Assembly (NCBI GenBank): GCA_964653095.1
Contig: CAZZEH010000005.1
Span: forward strand, 1-64,000
DNA from: JAMLHH01 sp964653095
GTDB lineage: Bacteria > Bacteroidota > Bacteroidia > Chitinophagales > JADIYW01
Length of the DNA: 64,000 nucleotides
Direction of reading: 5' to 3'
Part shown: piece after piece, positions 61,956 through 64,000 of the stretch
How the letters are laid out: every line of letters starts with the position of its first letter
Position numbering within the stretch: position 1 is the first letter of the stretch
Made by a program: the position numbers and the translations under genes
The notes under the pieces: model-generated
Told to the model about the DNA's origin: nothing
The model's database searches: none
Seen by the model: only the letters and a program-made list of their open reading frames with translations

Positions 61956-62693
61956 TTATCTTTTTATACCTCCGCTGACTTCAATAACCTGTCCCGTGAT
62001 ATAAGATGAAAGGTCAGATGCCAGAAACAGAGCTGTATCTGCCACATCCTGCGGAAGACCGATTCTTTGAAGACTGATTGTCTCCGTATATTTTGCCCGA
62101 ATTTCTTCCGGAATTTGCTCGGTCATATCGGTTTGAATCCAACCGGGGGCAATCACATTACAACGAATATTCTTACTGCCGTATTCCTGGGCAAAGGACT
62201 TGGTAAAACCGATAATACCCGCTTTGGAAGCTGCATAATTAGTCTGTCCGGGATTGCCGTAAATACCCATCACAGAACTCGTATTTATAATGGAGCCGCC
62301 TTTTCTCAGCATATACCTGCATACAGCTTTGGAAAAAAGAAATACAGATTTCAAATTGGTATGAATCACTTCATCCCATTCTTCCTCTTTCATTCTGAGT
62401 AAAATTTGGTCTTTGGTAATACCGGAGTTATTGGCCAAAATATCTATTGAACCTAAAAAATCAACGGCTTCTCGGACCGCTCGGGAAACCTCTTCGGAAT
62501 TGGTCCCGTCACAGGAAATTGCTTTCACTTTATCCTCACCAAGTGCTTTCACCAATAATTCAGCTTTCTTTTGGGAAGAGTAATACGTAAATACAACTCT
62601 TGCACCCTGCCGTACAAAGGTTCGAACAATCGCCTCCCCTATTCCTCTGGCACCTCCTGTAATCAGGGCTGTCTTATTTTTTAAAAGAAACAT
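61956..62693 (-). CDS. fabG: 3-oxoacyl-ACP reductase, FabG type
   Basis: A 245-residue classical SDR. Seen: the cofactor motif TGGARGIGEAIV, NNSGITKD, the active-site Ser in NTSSVMG, the YxxxK pair in NYAASKAGI, and ALFLASDLSSYITGQVIEVSGG. Length and motifs match FabG, which reduces 3-oxoacyl-ACP with NADPH in fatty acid synthesis. Other SDR substrates are possible. It lies between the VWA-like gene and prfA. Confidence 0.88.
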   Translation of the reverse strand: MFLLKNKTALITGGARGIGEAIVRTFVRQGARVVFTYYSSQKKAELLVKALGEDKVKAISCDGTNSEEVSRAVREAVDFLGSIDILANNSGITKDQILLRMKEEEWDEVIHTNLKSVFLFSKAVCRYMLRKGGSIINTSSVMGIYGNPGQTNYAASKAGIIGFTKSFAQEYGSKNIRCNVIAPGWIQTDMTEQIPEEIRAKYTETISLQRIGLPQDVADTALFLASDLSSYITGQVIEVSGGIKR

Positions 62694-62753
62694 GAGATTA
62701 CTATTCTCTTTTCGCTGATTAAGATACTGATTATAAGTTTTAATTCACAGGTA

Positions 62754-63824
62754 TTATATTCCGCCAACCCGAAGCTTCTCGGCATTCTCTTCAAAAGTGA
62801 GTTTATCTATAAATTCCTGAATCTCTCCGTTGACCACATCATTGAGATTATAGACTGTCAAATTAATTCTGTGATCGGTCACGCGCCCCTGCGGCCAGTT
62901 GTATGTTCTGATTTTAGCGGATCGATCTCCGGTAGAAACAAGCGTTTTCCTTTCCCGTGCAATTTTATCCTGATATTCGGTTATAGCTTTTTCGTATATT
63001 CTGGTTCGAAGTACCTTCAACGCCATTTCGTAGTTTTTGATTTGCGAGCGACCATCCTGACATTCTGCTACAATTCCGGTCGGAATGTGAGTCAGACGCA
63101 CAGCCGATTCTGTTTTATTGACATGCTGCCCACCTGCTCCACTTGCACGGAAGACATCTTTTCGGATATCGTTATTGTTGATTTCCACATCCACATCCTC
63201 TGCTTCGGGCAATACCGCAACTGTCGCAGCAGATGTATGTACACGTCCCTGTGATTCTGTTTCGGGAACACGTTGTACCCTGTGCACTCCGGACTCATAT
63301 TTAAGTACTCCATACACTCCATCGCCTTCCACACTCATGACCACCTCTTTATACCCACCGGAAGTGCCCGGATTTTCAGAAATAATCTCCGTATGCCACC
63401 CTCTGTCTTCGCAATACCTTTTATACATTTTAAGTAAATCGCCTGCAAACAGACTGGCTTCGTCTCCGCCTGTTCCGGCACGAATTTCTATTATGGCATT
63501 TTTATCGTCTCCGGGATCTTTGGGAATTAAAAGCTGGCGGATTTCTGTCTCCAAAGGTTCCAACCTCTCCTCTAACTCATCGATTTCATCTTTAGCCAGT
63601 TCCACCATATCGAGGTCTGTTTCTGCCTGTAAAAGTTTTTTATTGAACTCCAGATTGCTCAGAAGTGTTTTGTACTCTTCATAAGCTTTTACAATGGGTT
63701 CTAAATCTCTGTATTCTTTCCCGATTTTTTTAAATTTAGACAAATCACTCACCACTTCCGGATCGCTGAGCTGCAGTTCCAAATCTTTGTATCGGATTTT
63801 GAGTGTTTCTAATTTGTCTAACAT
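62754..63824 (-). CDS. prfA: peptide chain release factor 1
   Basis: A 356-residue class I release factor for UAA and UAG. Seen: the stop-codon reading motif Pro-Glu-Thr (187-189, PxT, distinguishing RF1 from RF2's SPF) and the universal GGQ (231-233) in GAGGQHVNKTES. Full length. A -7 element lies 19 bases before the ATG. Confidence 0.97.
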   Translation of the reverse strand: MLDKLETLKIRYKDLELQLSDPEVVSDLSKFKKIGKEYRDLEPIVKAYEEYKTLLSNLEFNKKLLQAETDLDMVELAKDEIDELEERLEPLETEIRQLLIPKDPGDDKNAIIEIRAGTGGDEASLFAGDLLKMYKRYCEDRGWHTEIISENPGTSGGYKEVVMSVEGDGVYGVLKYESGVHRVQRVPETESQGRVHTSAATVAVLPEAEDVDVEINNNDIRKDVFRASGAGGQHVNKTESAVRLTHIPTGIVAECQDGRSQIKNYEMALKVLRTRIYEKAITEYQDKIARERKTLVSTGDRSAKIRTYNWPQGRVTDHRINLTVYNLNDVVNGEIQEFIDKLTFEENAEKLRVGGI

Positions 63825-63843
63825 ATTTTATTTTTTCGCTCTG

Positions 63844-63851
63844 CAAAGTTA
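63844..63851 (-). promoter_or_regulatory. -7 promoter element of prfA (TAACTTTG)
   Basis: Exact TAnnTTTG match on the minus strand, 19 bases upstream of the prfA ATG. Confidence 0.65.
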
Positions 63852-63929
63852 CGATTTGAAACTAAAAAATAATTACAAACCGTATAGCCCCTGTATTAAA
63901 TAATGTTTAGTGCCAATGATACAGCAGGA

Positions 63930-64000
63930 TTATTTGAACCAAGATGCATATTTCAGATAGTTCTGAGCAATCCTTTCATTCTGATCTTTAAACACCTCTT
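63930..64000 (-). CDS. 3' end of a gene running off the right edge
   Basis: On the minus strand an open frame enters from the edge and ends EVFKDQNERIAQNYLKYASW, then FK and a TAA stop at 63930. The amphipathic helix-like tail looks coding, but 22 residues are not enough to name a family. Confidence 0.5.
   Translation of the reverse strand, partial: EVFKDQNERIAQNYLKYASWFK

Overview
The window is a piece of a Bacteroidota chromosome. The evidence is a secreted subtilase with a type IX secretion sorting domain, the long (about 630 residue) form of PurF, an OmpA protein with calcium-binding TSP3 repeats, a separate FTR1/TonB iron operon, and several genes whose upstream DNA carries the TAnnTTTG -7 element of this phylum with little sign of Shine-Dalgarno sequences. 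No rRNA, tRNA or CRISPR array was seen.

Layout. 1-4470 is an AT-rich accessory block: an HNH nuclease gene flanked by palindromic repeats, a five-gene arsenic operon (arsR, arsM, an OsmC-like gene, acr3, arsC) and an IS110-type transposase remnant abutting sppA. 4472-23802 is mostly housekeeping: sppA, folK, a deoxynucleoside kinase, an MBOAT/AlgX-like O-acetylation pair, three tandem lipoprotein paralogues, a run of protein-folding and amidase genes, serS, a long same-strand series asnS-rpoN-PAP2-like-anmK-SDR, and a CDGSH/glutamate synthase fusion. 23803-31331 is a second AT-rich block, all on the + strand: an AraC regulator, a histidine-rich multi-pass membrane protein, a Mn-type superoxide dismutase, then a probable operon of a thiamine-diphosphate enzyme resembling 2-hydroxyacyl-CoA lyase, an outer-membrane protein, a lipoprotein, a NAD(P)H-binding protein and an FMN reductase. 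A Fic gene with a repeated motif at its start follows. 33050-63824 returns to core genes: rlmN, a TonB receptor with a cytochrome c-FTR1 permease, an arginase-fold protein with altered metal sites, ompA, the chain ppiC-surA-moxR-purF, rlmD, a four-gene operon (T9SS subtilase, mnmD, FAD oxidoreductase, membrane protein), ydcF, carbonic anhydrase, a VWA-like membrane protein, fabG and prfA. A partial gene runs off the right edge.

The most interesting signals are regulatory or repetitive. (1) An 18-bp inverted-repeat motif occurs upstream of both the membrane protein and superoxide dismutase genes, each time exactly 40 bases before a similar -7 element, so the two look like one regulon, perhaps under the adjacent AraC protein. 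(2) Four copies of ATTNTCCGCA with 34/18/34 spacing cover the start of the fic gene. (3) A 73-bp repeat with terminal inverted repeats occurs three times, always between genes. (4) A large imperfect palindrome resembling integron-type cassette sites follows the HNH gene. No wholly new system was proven; the AraC/SOD/lyase block is the best candidate for an undescribed stress-response module.
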